Origin: an uncultured Clostridia bacterium
GTDB taxonomy: Bacteria; Bacillota; Clostridia; Peptostreptococcales; Anaerovoracaceae
Reading direction: 5' to 3'
Assembly: GCA_934277495.1 (NCBI GenBank)
Contig: CAKQUI010000012.1
Location: 1-31,698 of the forward strand
DNA length: 31,698 nucleotides
Made by a program: the position numbers and the translations under genes. The notes under the pieces were generated by a model. That model saw nothing but the letters and a program-made list of their open reading frames with translations, ran no database searches and was not told where the DNA came from. Position 1 is the first letter of the stretch, and each line of letters starts with the position of its first letter. This document shows, one piece after another, positions 1-6,106 of the stretch.

Positions 1-75
1 GCCATTAGCTCAATTGGATAGAGTCGCGCACTACGAATGCGAAGGTTGGGGGTTCGAGTCCCTCATGGCGCGCCA
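1..75 (+). tRNA. tRNA-Arg (anticodon ACG), 5' end cut by window edge
   Basis: The sequence folds as a tRNA: D-arm GCTC/GAG, anticodon loop CTACGAA with anticodon ACG at 33-35 (reads CGU-type arginine codons after A-to-I editing), T-arm GGGGG TTCGAGT CCCTC, acceptor strand ATGGCGC, discriminator G, and an encoded CCA at 73-75. The first two acceptor bases lie before the window. Bases 38-75, from the 3' side of the anticodon loop to CCA, are the attL core of the element that follows, so the tRNA stays intact after integration. The 27-43 pair at the base of the anticodon stem looks mismatched (G-A). Confidence 0.93.
38..75 (+). repeat. attL core (38-bp direct repeat)
   Basis: Identical base for base to 8916-8953. 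It begins TGCGAAGGTTGG and ends TCATGGCGCGCCA. Bases on either side differ (A37 against T8915; A76 against G8954), which sets the limits of the shared core. Confidence 0.93.
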
Positions 76-117
76 AAGCCTTGAAATTACAATGTTTCAA
101 GGCTTATTACTTTTTTT
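76..117 (+). terminator. Element-borne terminator that now ends the tRNA-Arg transcript
   Basis: An 11-bp perfect inverted repeat AAGCCTTGAAA (76-86) / TTTCAAGGCTT (95-105) directly follows the CCA end. It is followed by ATTAC and seven T's (111-117). It lies inside the element, so the integrated island supplies the 3' end of the host tRNA transcript. The T-tract starts five bases after the stem, which is less tight than usual. Confidence 0.6.
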
Positions 118-126
118 GCGGTATTT

Positions 127-148
127 AATTTATCACTTTTTTATCACT
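127..148 (+). repeat. Left arm-type direct repeat, exact 22-bp copy of 8741-8762
   Basis: This is an AT-rich 22-bp sequence built of two tandem TTTATCACT-like units. It recurs exactly, in the same orientation, just after the integrase stop codon at the other end. It lies 52 bp inside attL, and its partner lies 153 bp inside attR. The position and tandem structure fit integrase N-terminal-domain or excisionase arm sites, as known for Tn916 and lambda-type integrases. Binding itself is inferred. Confidence 0.6.
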
Positions 149-170
149 TCGGCTTGCAATGGTACAATTA

Positions 171-995
171 TCACATTCCCAGCATATTCAGTATATCATC
201 ATACTGTTTTACTGGTTTTACGTCTGATAACAACATATTTCTTGACCGTTCTATACGCTGGATCGCTGAATGTTCCGTGCTGCTGGTAAATATTCTGTTC
301 TTCCAGCCCTGCACGCCCCATGTGTAAATATATTCGTCAAGACCTATCGACTTCATACGCTCCCTGTTTACAGTGAATCTCATGCGGCTTTTAACCTGTC
401 TCATGGCTTCCTTGTGGTGCAGCCTTGCAGTCTCATAGCTGCCCAGGTTGAGCGCCTGCACTGCCGTCTTTAAGTTGCAGCGGTGCACATACATGAATTT
501 GATCAGCTCGGCGCCGGTCCTGTCCCTGATGCAGTCCAGGCAGTCAACGAGAAACGCGCCCACGCTGTCCCAGAATGAACGATCCTCTATAGACCGGTAG
601 CGGCTTTCGCCGTCTTCATCAATAAGCGTGTCAGCAAGTGTGAAATCTTCGGTGCCGCTGATCGGTGTATCTATGCTTTCAGCGCTGTTTACTGGGTCCT
701 GCTTCAGACGCTCAGACCTGCCGCCCTGAAGAATCTCAACAAAAGCGTTTCTGATCTGCCATGACAAGTAACCTATAAATGTACCTCGCTCGGGCTCGTA
801 TCCTTCTACAGCCTTCAGAAAGTAAAAGTACGACTGATTGATCATGTCGTCTTTAAGCTGCTGCTTGTACTCCGGGTACTCTGTCAGGTACTTGCGTGCT
901 CTCCAGGCTATGAAGTCGCTGACCTGGTCCCATAGCTCCGGTATATATTCGTCATGTCCGTTCTGTATCTCTGTACATAGTTCTTCGTTCGTCAT
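171..995 (-). CDS. Sigma-70-like protein of the satellite
   Basis: A 274-residue protein starts at an ATG with AGGAGAG six bases upstream. Residues about 20-90 resemble sigma-70 region 2, with the core FLKAVEGYEPERGTF followed by IGYLSWQIRNAFVEIL. Residues about 155-203 resemble a worn region 4 helix-turn-helix (ELIKFMYVHRC, then a SYETARLHHKEAMRQVKSRM stretch). The C-terminal 70 residues match nothing I recognise. It is the last gene of the leftward transcript, 57 bp beyond the capsid gene and behind an intrinsic terminator. By family it could direct RNA polymerase to late promoters or act on a helper phage. Either role is inference. Region 4 is weak enough that a non-sigma DNA-binding role is possible. 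Confidence 0.7.
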   Translation of the reverse strand: MTNEELCTEIQNGHDEYIPELWDQVSDFIAWRARKYLTEYPEYKQQLKDDMINQSYFYFLKAVEGYEPERGTFIGYLSWQIRNAFVEILQGGRSERLKQDPVNSAESIDTPISGTEDFTLADTLIDEDGESRYRSIEDRSFWDSVGAFLVDCLDCIRDRTGAELIKFMYVHRCNLKTAVQALNLGSYETARLHHKEAMRQVKSRMRFTVNRERMKSIGLDEYIYTWGVQGWKNRIFTSSTEHSAIQRIERSRNMLLSDVKPVKQYDDILNMLGM

Positions 996-1005
996 AGGTC
1001 TCTCC

Positions 1006-1033
1006 TAAAAAAATAAGGGGCATCGCTGCCCCT
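1006..1033 (-). terminator. Terminator between capsid gene and sigma-like gene
   Basis: Read on the minus strand, AGGGGCA / TGCCCCT forms a 7-bp stem with a 4-base loop, followed by TTATTTTTTT. It lies 20 bp after the capsid stop codon. The Shine-Dalgarno site of the sigma-like gene follows directly, so the downstream gene needs read-through or an internal promoter. Confidence 0.8.
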
Positions 1034-1052
1034 GTGTGTATTGTCCTTAGCC

Positions 1053-1895
1053 CTATGATGCGGGCTTGTTCTCAGCGTAATAGATCGCTTTGTTCTTATT
1101 GTCCAGTACGAAAGCGTCATAAGCTATTCTGCCCTCAACAAGCTGCCCTGATATCCCTATAGGGTTTCCATGTATAGTGAAGTCTGTCAGCTTCACCGGT
1201 GCCACTGTTGCGCATGGGTGCGCGATCATAAATCCGAATTTTTCCGAAAGTCTTGCTTTAGGAACCTTTATAACCGGCATGCCGTCAAGGTTACCTATAA
1301 CGCCCTTGATGCGCATATCATTTCCAATGTCAGTTTCCATCGTGATGTCTTTACACTGTTTCATCAGCAGATATGTATCAGGTGTCACCATCAGCACACG
1401 CTGTGTTTCCGGCGCTTCTGCATTATCAAGCACATTACTACCTTTGATGATCTCGTTGTATATGTTGGTGCTTGTCAGAGTCGTATCAGTTACTTTCGTA
1501 CCTGCACCGGTGCACATCTTACCAAATACGTATGTATCTATTTCCGGAATGATAACTTCTCTCTGCTGTCTTCCCAGTGCTTCGGCACCGTTTAAGATCA
1601 TTCCTGTTTCGTCTGTATCCAGTTTATCGAGTGCAAATGTGAATGATCTATCCTTAGATAATATCATTTCTTCGATAGTGTTTCCGACTGACTGCAGGGC
1701 GCCATATCTCGACCAGTTCTCACCGGTTCCGGCTCTGTCATAGTCTGTCATAGGCACGCTGTTCACTTTGTGAATCTTGATTGAATGTGCCCCCGTCCAG
1801 TCAAAGTCGGTGTTGGTTACAAGTTCTTTTTTACTCTCTGTTGTGAAAACTTCATCAACATATGGAATGAATTTTGTTACTAAATTTATAGCCAT
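1053..1895 (-). CDS. Phage major capsid protein
   Basis: A 280-residue protein that I recognise as a Firmicutes siphophage coat protein. The N-terminus AINLVTKFIPYVDEVFTTES, the early tract TNTDFDWTGAHSIKIHKV, and the block SKDRSFTFALDKLDTDET with GRQQREVIIPEIDTYVF match the usual coat-protein pattern of an N-arm, a spine-like helix and a peripheral domain. Length is normal for the family (about 270-320). The start ATG has AAAAGG nearby. It follows the scaffold gene by only 4 bp, the usual scaffold-coat pairing. No head protease is present, as in systems where scaffold is released rather than cut. It would form the icosahedral shell. The claim that the shell is satellite-specific is inference. 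Confidence 0.88.
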   Translation of the reverse strand: MAINLVTKFIPYVDEVFTTESKKELVTNTDFDWTGAHSIKIHKVNSVPMTDYDRAGTGENWSRYGALQSVGNTIEEMILSKDRSFTFALDKLDTDETGMILNGAEALGRQQREVIIPEIDTYVFGKMCTGAGTKVTDTTLTSTNIYNEIIKGSNVLDNAEAPETQRVLMVTPDTYLLMKQCKDITMETDIGNDMRIKGVIGNLDGMPVIKVPKARLSEKFGFMIAHPCATVAPVKLTDFTIHGNPIGISGQLVEGRIAYDAFVLDNKNKAIYYAENKPAS

Positions 1896-1899
1896 TTAC

Positions 1900-2406
1900 T
1901 TACCTTTTACCGTTAAAAGCCGACCTGATCGGATCACTGCCGCCACGACTGCCGCCCGTGCCCTCGATAGGTGGGGACTGTCTCGCTCTTGCTTTGCGGT
2001 CCTCGCCGATCACTGCCCGGAAAACCTCTGTCACTTCCTTGTAACTCTCCTCATAGCTCTCTTTACTGTCATACTTCAGCAGAGATGCAATACTGTGAGG
2101 TAATCCGGCCTCTGACAGCTTCACGGCTGCATCAGCTTTTAACTCCCTTTCTGTAATCTTTCTTTCTCGCTCGTCAAGCTCGTCTGTTCTGTTGCCGTCC
2201 TGTATGGATCTAAGCAAGCTTTCTTTCTGCTTGGCAAGCCTTTTACTTATGATCTCGTTCACTTCGTCCTGTGTGAACGTCTTTTCTTTTTTCTCCCCCT
2301 CGTGGGTGTCGTTGTTCTCCTGATTTGCCTGGGCTCCGTCGCCCTGGTTGGTCTCAGTACCGTTGTTATTGTCTGTAATATCTTTCACGATATCTTCTAA
2401 ACTCAT
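1900..2406 (-). CDS. Phage capsid scaffolding protein (DUF4355-like)
   Basis: A 168-residue, very polar protein. The first 45 residues are rich in Asn, Asp, Gln and Glu. The middle (about 45-105) is predicted helical or coiled-coil, with TFTQDEVNEIISKRLAKQKE, ELDERERKITERELK and a SEAGLPHSIASLL tract. A Gly/Ser/Arg-rich tail ends GSDPIRSAFNGKR. The acidic N-terminus, central helix and basic C-terminus are typical of phage scaffolds, whose basic tail contacts the coat protein. The start has GGGAGGTAAC. The gene is immediately upstream of the coat gene. Scaffold proteins set capsid size, so this gene could decide whether a small satellite-sized shell forms. Confidence 0.82.
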   Translation of the reverse strand: MSLEDIVKDITDNNNGTETNQGDGAQANQENNDTHEGEKKEKTFTQDEVNEIISKRLAKQKESLLRSIQDGNRTDELDERERKITERELKADAAVKLSEAGLPHSIASLLKYDSKESYEESYKEVTEVFRAVIGEDRKARARQSPPIEGTGGSRGGSDPIRSAFNGKR

Positions 2407-2671
2407 TGTTACCTCCCGTTTAACGCCCGTCGGCTGTTTTGGCTTTCAGAAACCGCCGCCCCAGTTTTCCGGAAGAGACGGCGGTATCTTCCTGCTTCTC
2501 GATATGATAAAAAAGCTCATAACATCAACAACTATATTTCTGCTACAGCTCCCTAAAAAGGTTGGTGTGCAAACTGCAAGTATCAATATAACTGTAAATG
2601 TAATAGTGACGTCACGCCGTCCTTATCCGTACGATACAGGCTCCAGCATGGAATAGCGCCGGATCACAGAC
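2407..2671. promoter_or_regulatory. Non-coding leader of the capsid operon
   Basis: This 265-bp stretch has no convincing gene. On the minus strand, ahead of the scaffold gene, it holds a 7-bp inverted repeat ACCGCCG/CGGCGGT (about 2450-2487), without a T-run. It also holds the 10-bp palindrome GTGACGTCAC (2607-2616) and a TCGTACGG then GGCGTGAC motif pair. A -10-like TATAGT with a poor -35 precedes the scaffold gene. There is no strong sigma-70 promoter between the terminator at 2672-2708 and the scaffold start. Confidence 0.4.
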
Positions 2672-2708
2672 AATAAAAAAGGCATGGCAACAGTTAAGTT
2701 GTCACGCC
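2672..2708 (-). terminator. Intrinsic terminator just upstream of the capsid operon
   Basis: On the minus strand, GGCGTGACAAC / GTTGCCATGCC forms an 11-bp stem with two wobble pairs and a 6-base loop, followed by TTTTTTATTG. It lies about 30-65 bases after the start predicted for the promoter at 2744-2772, so that promoter should yield only a transcript of about 65 bases unless polymerase reads through. Confidence 0.75.
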
Positions 2709-2743
2709 ATCGGCTTGCACGGTCTCCCGTACGACTTATGTAT

Positions 2744-2772
2744 ATTATATCACGTCACGCCCTTTTTATCAA
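2744..2772 (-). promoter_or_regulatory. Strong sigma-70-type promoter pointing at the capsid operon
   Basis: On the minus strand, -35 TTGATA (2772-2767) and -10 TATAAT (2749-2744) are separated by exactly 17 bp. A GGCGTGAC motif, repeated twice more downstream, lies inside the spacer. The predicted start is about 2737. Transcription meets the terminator at 2672-2708 at once. Confidence 0.7.
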
Positions 2773-2775
2773 TTT

Positions 2776-2946
2776 TTAATCTTCCCTGCTGATCTCCACG
2801 TCTTTAAGGTCTATCAGGTCTATATATGCCCGCTTGTACTTTCCGGCTGCCGGCTGCAGCTTCATTGTGTGCAGCGTACCGCCCAGCAGCTCAATAAGCT
2901 TTGTCAGTTCGTCGGGCTTCTCATATGATACTTTCAGTTTTAACAT
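2776..2946 (-). CDS. Small unknown protein of the satellite (56 aa)
   Basis: I do not recognise the family. The start is fixed by AGGAGGTGAAGCG directly before the ATG at 2946; the frame stays open further upstream but without a ribosome site. The protein begins MLKLKVSYEKPDELTKLIEL, a beta strand then helix, and ends with KYKRAYIDLIDLKDVEI, a second strand. It is a compact, charged, soluble protein. Similar short proteins occur in Firmicutes prophages beside replication genes. It lies between the palindrome-rich region (2947-3200) and the capsid promoter, so a regulatory role is possible but not shown. Confidence 0.7.
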   Translation of the reverse strand: MLKLKVSYEKPDELTKLIELLGGTLHTMKLQPAAGKYKRAYIDLIDLKDVEISRED

Positions 2947-3201
2947 CGCTTCACCTCCTAAGAACATACGTTCTTTAATGCGAACGTTCGCTTTCTTTTC
3001 CGAACGTTCTTGACAGAGTGTTGCCATTCAAAGCGTTGAAATTTCAACGCTTACCATTGCCCAGGGCGGCAATCGTTTGTTTTGTAGAATGGTTATTCGT
3101 CGGTTTTGTAGATGATCTGCATACAAGTTGCAGCCCTGCACATATGTGCACACTCTGCCGTGCCAACTGTGCCAATAATGCGAATCGGGGCACTTCGGGC
3201 A
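2947..3201. promoter_or_regulatory. Palindrome-rich non-coding control region
   Basis: These 255 bp hold no gene but many symmetric sites. A LexA/DinR-like box AGAACATACGTTCT lies at 2961-2974. GCGAACGTTCGC lies at 2980-2991 and CGAACGTTC at 3001-3009. A perfect 22-bp palindrome (AAGCGTTGAAA and its complement) covers 3031-3052. Two copies of GTTTTGTAGA lie 24 bp apart (3079-3088, 3103-3112). TGCACATATGTGCA lies at 3137-3150, followed by repeated GTGCC/GGCAC words up to 3200. It could be a control region or a second replication or packaging site. Confidence 0.45.
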
Positions 3202-3459
3202 CTACCTCTTTATACGTCCGTCTTCATCGAGCTCAGTGATGCAGCCTGTGAACTTCTTTTCAAGCTCTGCCGATCTGTCAGCCTGCCACTGCAGCGCCTG
3301 GGCTGTATCCCTTGGTGCAAAGCCGTGAGCGTTCCAGAATCTACTCTCAGCGTTGAATCTCGCTTCCTGCTGCCATCTGTCATCTGATATCTGAGGGACA
3401 TCGAGAAGGGGGACGTGACGCCCCTCAGCCTCGACATATCCCGTGATAGGATAGTTCAT
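3202..3459 (-). CDS. Small unknown protein of the satellite (85 aa)
   Basis: No family recognised. The ATG at 3459 has AGGAGG seven bases upstream, and its A overlaps the stop codon of the preceding gene (TGATG), so the two are translationally coupled. The protein is soluble and charged. It begins MNYPITGYVEAEGRHVPLLD, and its middle is rich in Trp and Gln (RWQQEARFNAESRFWNAHG; ALQWQADRSAELEKKF). It belongs to a run of four small genes downstream of the RepA-like gene, where Gram-positive satellites usually carry helper-interference or packaging-redirecting genes. That role is inferred only from position. Confidence 0.7.
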   Translation of the reverse strand: MNYPITGYVEAEGRHVPLLDVPQISDDRWQQEARFNAESRFWNAHGFAPRDTAQALQWQADRSAELEKKFTGCITELDEDGRIKR

Positions 3460-3737
3460 CACAATACCTCCTGCATTATATACCCGTTTTCATCGAGCCT
3501 CGTTCCAGTTCTTTTACTGCCGCTGCACTTCCTTTTCAGCTGTCTAAACTGCTGCTGCAGTGCCTGCTCTGACCCTCTGCCCCGTATGTATCCGTAAGCG
3601 TATGTGATTGCTATAAGCTCGTAAATGTCACCGCTGCCTATCTCTTTCAGTGCTATTGCTTCGCCTATGTTCAGGATATCACTTTCCGGCAGATCTGCAT
3701 TGTTCACGGCGTCCCGTATGAGGTTATTCCAGTTCAT
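3459..3737 (-). CDS. Small unknown protein of the satellite (92 aa)
   Basis: No family recognised. The ATG at 3737 has a good AGGAGGCAGAC site; the longer open frame upstream lacks one. It begins MNWNNLIRDAVNNADLPESD and continues with a helical stretch (ILNIGEAIALKEIGSGDIYELIAITYAYGY), a basic stretch RQLKRKCSGSKRTGTRLDEN, and ends with an acidic tail. The basic patch could bind nucleic acid. The stop codon overlaps the next start, and the preceding gene ends 10 bp upstream, so it sits in one leftward operon with its neighbours. Confidence 0.7.
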   Translation of the reverse strand: MNWNNLIRDAVNNADLPESDILNIGEAIALKEIGSGDIYELIAITYAYGYIRGRGSEQALQQQFRQLKRKCSGSKRTGTRLDENGYIMQEVL

Positions 3738-3747
3738 TGTCTGCCTC

Positions 3748-4038
3748 CTATTCTGCCGGCATAGGGTATATGTCGTCATTCATGTGATACCGCTGCATAA
3801 TTTCTTCAGCTACTCTCTGAGCTCTCCTGTAGTCCTGATACTCTCCGGCCTTCCAGGGGCGGCCGCCTTCTGTCAGTATGATGACTTCTGTACAGCCCTG
3901 CTTTACTTCCAGTTTTACGCCTCTGTAGATCACTGCTCCCGTCTTGGTCTGATTAAGGACTGATAACCCTTTGATTGCTGCTATAAGCTCCTTGTGTGCT
4001 ACGTTTTCCGCTCTGTTCATTTCTTCTCTGTTTAACAT
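3748..4038 (-). CDS. Small unknown protein of the satellite (96 aa)
   Basis: No family recognised. The start has AGGAAG six bases upstream. The sequence has an N-terminal helix (LNREEMNRAENVAHKELIAA), a central pair of strands (TGAVIYRGVKLEVKQGCTEV), then GGRPWKAGEYQDYRRAQRVA and a C-terminal helix. It is soluble, with no membrane segment or metal motif. It is 11 bp from each neighbour in the leftward operon. Confidence 0.68.
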   Translation of the reverse strand: MLNREEMNRAENVAHKELIAAIKGLSVLNQTKTGAVIYRGVKLEVKQGCTEVIILTEGGRPWKAGEYQDYRRAQRVAEEIMQRYHMNDDIYPMPAE

Positions 4039-4049
4039 CGTTCTTCCTC

Positions 4050-4286
4050 CTACTCGTTTATATTGAATACCTTTACGCCGCTTTCCACAACGTCTCTGAG
4101 CTCGTCCACTCTTTGCGCTACGTCTGCCGTCTGATCAAATATGCCGAATATGGCGCACTGATCAGTACCTGAGTTATACCAGGCGCAATCTGTCCGGCAG
4201 TTCGCCATGAATGCGCCCTCATATCCCTCTGTGCCTATAAGGCCTATTGTCATTACTGGACATATCTTATTTATCATCATTATCAT
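4050..4286 (-). CDS. Small Cys-rich phage-type protein (CP..C..CAW..CAI pattern)
   Basis: A short protein of a kind common in Firmicutes prophages, with an N-terminal CPVM and then CRTDCAWYNSGTDQCAI. The four cysteines (Cys-Pro, then C-x3-C-x8-C) suggest a small zinc or iron-sulfur site. The C-terminal 30 residues are helical and acidic. The exact start is uncertain: ATG codons at 4286, 4280 and 4277 all lack a clear Shine-Dalgarno site, and a later ATG at 4208 would lose the first cysteine. It is the first gene leftward of the AT-rich iteron region. Function unknown. Confidence 0.6.
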   Translation of the reverse strand: MIMMINKICPVMTIGLIGTEGYEGAFMANCRTDCAWYNSGTDQCAIFGIFDQTADVAQRVDELRDVVESGVKVFNINE

Positions 4287-4311
4287 CTCTTATAATTAAT
4301 CTAACTTTTGT

Positions 4312-4429
4312 AACTTATATAATTTTGATGTACTCCCTTAGGGCATGTGAGAGAATGTAACTAATATAACTTTGCAGTTTTTACCATTTGGGATAGTTCG
4401 TATTTATAGTTATATTAGTTATATTAATT
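4312..4429. other. Candidate replication origin: AT-rich iterons downstream of the RepA-like gene
   Basis: An AT-rich gap between the RepA-like gene and the next gene holds four copies of an 11-mer. Two are direct: AACTTATATAA (4312-4322) and AACTAATATAA (4359-4369). Two are inverted: AACTAATATAA on the minus strand (4420-4410) and AATTAATATAA (4429-4419). The inner pair forms a 14-bp inverted repeat (4358-4371 / 4408-4421). In SaPI-type islands the origin lies 3' of rep and consists of iterons flanking AT-rich DNA. The placement here is the same. Origin function is inferred. Confidence 0.5.
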
Positions 4430-4450
4430 ATATTTATGTCTCTAAGGGGA

Positions 4451-5653
4451 TTATATATCCAAGGGCTTAAAATCCGAATAATATATACGGTACTTTTGCC
4501 TATTGTTCGTCTTTGAGCCTTTTTTCATGGTTATATTCTGCCGTTGCAGGGCATCAATAATATAACTGTTATTCAGCGAATGGCCGAATGACTTTACATC
4601 AATATCATGCTCCCTGATCTTCGAATACTCTTTCAATATGTCTTTTGCTGTCATATGCAGCCCCTCAGGGTTGATGTTCAGCACTGCCGAAACAACTTCA
4701 ACATAGAATCTTAGGTTGTTACTGCTGCCTGATAGTTCATATTCTGTCGTGCATTCTACTTGCTTTTGCGTGATACTGCTGTCATCACCGCACCATCTGA
4801 ACCCTAATTCTGGATCCAGCTCAAATACATATGGTGCTGTTCGGTTTAAATTGTTCTTCGGCTGTATGCCGACCCTCTTGCTGCCCTCTGTCGGGTGGTA
4901 GCCTATGTATGTAGCTGTTCTTGTTGCATCAACAAAAGCCCCTGAGCCTGTGAACCTGTATAACAGTTTATAGTCTCCCCGTTTTGGCGGGTGCACCACT
5001 AATATGATACAGGTATGATGTTCTCTCGCTACGTCCCTCAGGTGGTCTGTTATCTGCCTTGCTCCTACATAGTCGTTTATCTTCGTGCCATCATCTACGA
5101 ACGATAACAGCGGGTCTATAATGACAAGTTCGGGTTTTACAGACTTCAGCACTGCAATAAATTCATCACTTCGGCAGTCAAGGCCGCTTTCTCTGAGTGC
5201 TATTTTAGACATGTCAGCGCCGACCGCTTCAAGCCGCTCTTTCATACCTGAGTTGCCATCTTCGCCGCCCAGGTATAGCACGTTGCCGTTTTTCTTCACG
5301 AACCCGGGCATGTTATCCGGCTGCCTGGTTGTCACTGCTGCAGCTATGGCGCACAGGTTCCAGGTCTTACCGGTGCCGGTCTCGCCACCGAATACGTTTA
5401 TATTCTCGTCTACGAAATACGGCAGCCACAGCCATTTTGTGGGCTCTGATTTTACATCTTTTGCCCATACATACGCCGGTTTTAGCTCTTCTACAGGAAC
5501 AATGCCGCCGTCTCTTGTGGTAGTAGCTCGCCGCCGCTGTGCTTCCTCTGTCTCTGCCGGGCTTCTTATTATAGGATTCTCGACCTTGCGCCCTGTCTGA
5601 GCTTCATAGTCTGCAAGGTCTTTACTGTTTAGAAAAGTCGTTCTTTCGTTCAC
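4451..5653 (-). CDS. RepA-like AAA ATPase / replicative helicase
   Basis: A 400-residue RecA/DnaB-fold ATPase of the AAA_25 (RepA-like) type. Walker A is GGETGTGKT (residues 89-97). Walker B is LVIID (176-180). A sensor-like VVHPPKR follows at about 220. The C-terminal 100 residues look like a winged-helix domain (HMTAKDILKEYSKIREHDID). Such proteins, encoded by plasmids, phages and islands, load or act as helicases at their own origin. Length is normal. The start ATG overlaps the stop of the excisionase-like gene (ATGA), so they are coupled. The iteron region lies directly 3' of it, fitting a rep-ori pair. Confidence 0.82.
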   Translation of the reverse strand: MNERTTFLNSKDLADYEAQTGRKVENPIIRSPAETEEAQRRRATTTRDGGIVPVEELKPAYVWAKDVKSEPTKWLWLPYFVDENINVFGGETGTGKTWNLCAIAAAVTTRQPDNMPGFVKKNGNVLYLGGEDGNSGMKERLEAVGADMSKIALRESGLDCRSDEFIAVLKSVKPELVIIDPLLSFVDDGTKINDYVGARQITDHLRDVAREHHTCIILVVHPPKRGDYKLLYRFTGSGAFVDATRTATYIGYHPTEGSKRVGIQPKNNLNRTAPYVFELDPELGFRWCGDDSSITQKQVECTTEYELSGSSNNLRFYVEVVSAVLNINPEGLHMTAKDILKEYSKIREHDIDVKSFGHSLNNSYIIDALQRQNITMKKGSKTNNRQKYRIYYSDFKPLDI

Positions 5654-5838
5654 TGTCTCAACTCCTCACTTATGTACTCCTCGATAACGTCCAGATCTAC
5701 AAGCCATTTAGTCCCTGCTCTGATCGACGGTATTGCGCCGCCTGTTATAAGCTGCCGCAAAAACCATTCTGTGATGCAGGTGTTCGGGTCCTGCTCCCTG
5801 ATCTCCCTGTAAGCGTTTTTAATCGTTCTAACCCTCAT
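5650..5838 (-). CDS. Excisionase-like HTH protein
   Basis: A 62-residue protein with the MerR/HTH_17 winged-helix signature of small excisionases: NTCITEWFLRQLITGGAIPS, then RAGTKWLVDLDVIEEYI. The helix-turn-helix followed by a strand pair that reads a basic residue and Trp is typical. It overlaps both neighbours by ATGA, so regulator, excisionase and RepA-like ATPase form one coupled leftward operon. In this position it probably bends the att arms and steers the integrase to excision. A purely transcriptional role is an alternative. Confidence 0.75.
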   Translation of the reverse strand: MRVRTIKNAYREIREQDPNTCITEWFLRQLITGGAIPSIRAGTKWLVDLDVIEEYISEELRQ

Positions 5839-6080
5839 TCTCGTACCTCCTCACGTTCCCCGGGCTCCTGCTCGTTGCTATACTTTGCATCAGTCATTAC
5901 TATCTCCTCTACTGGTACGCCCAGCGCTTTAGCGATCTTGCCGACACAGACGGGATCAATATCTGTTTTGTATCCCTTGAAGACTGTTGACCGGCTGACT
6001 CCTGACGCCGTTTCAAGGGCATCGTATCGCATACATGTTTTTGCCCTTGCCATTTCTATGGCTGCCTTATTGAGTCTCAA
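5835..6080 (-). CDS. XRE-family Cro-like regulator
   Basis: An 81-residue Cro/CI-type helix-turn-helix protein: MARAKTCMRYDALETASGVS, then RSTVFKGYKTDIDPVCVGKI and AKALGVPVEEIVM. The chosen start is a TTG at 6080 with GAGGTG six bases upstream. An ATG at 6146 lies inside the promoter/operator region and is unlikely. It is the first gene of the leftward operon and is divergent from the CI-like repressor, so it plays the Cro/Str part in the switch. The C-terminal 15 residues are very acidic. Confidence 0.75.
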   Translation of the reverse strand: MRLNKAAIEMARAKTCMRYDALETASGVSRSTVFKGYKTDIDPVCVGKIAKALGVPVEEIVMTDAKYSNEQEPGEREEVRE

Positions 6081-6106
6081 TGTTATCACCTCACTTTTTA
6101 GTAAAT

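Noticed and set aside
1177..1743. A plus-strand frame of 188 codons opposite the capsid gene
   Set aside because: Shadow of the capsid gene; its translation is rich in Ser and Val without a domain.
2621..2650. Similarity of TTATCCGTAcGATACAG...CAGCATGG to 11710-11740 in the dsdA leader
   Set aside because: About 16 of 17 bases agree in the best part, but only over a short stretch, in unrelated contexts, and without a shared structure; chance cannot be excluded.
2348..2656. A plus-strand hydrophobic frame upstream of the scaffold gene, considered as another small membrane toxin
   Set aside because: It overlaps the scaffold gene start, has no ribosome site, and no antisense promoter of the kind seen in the two toxin modules.
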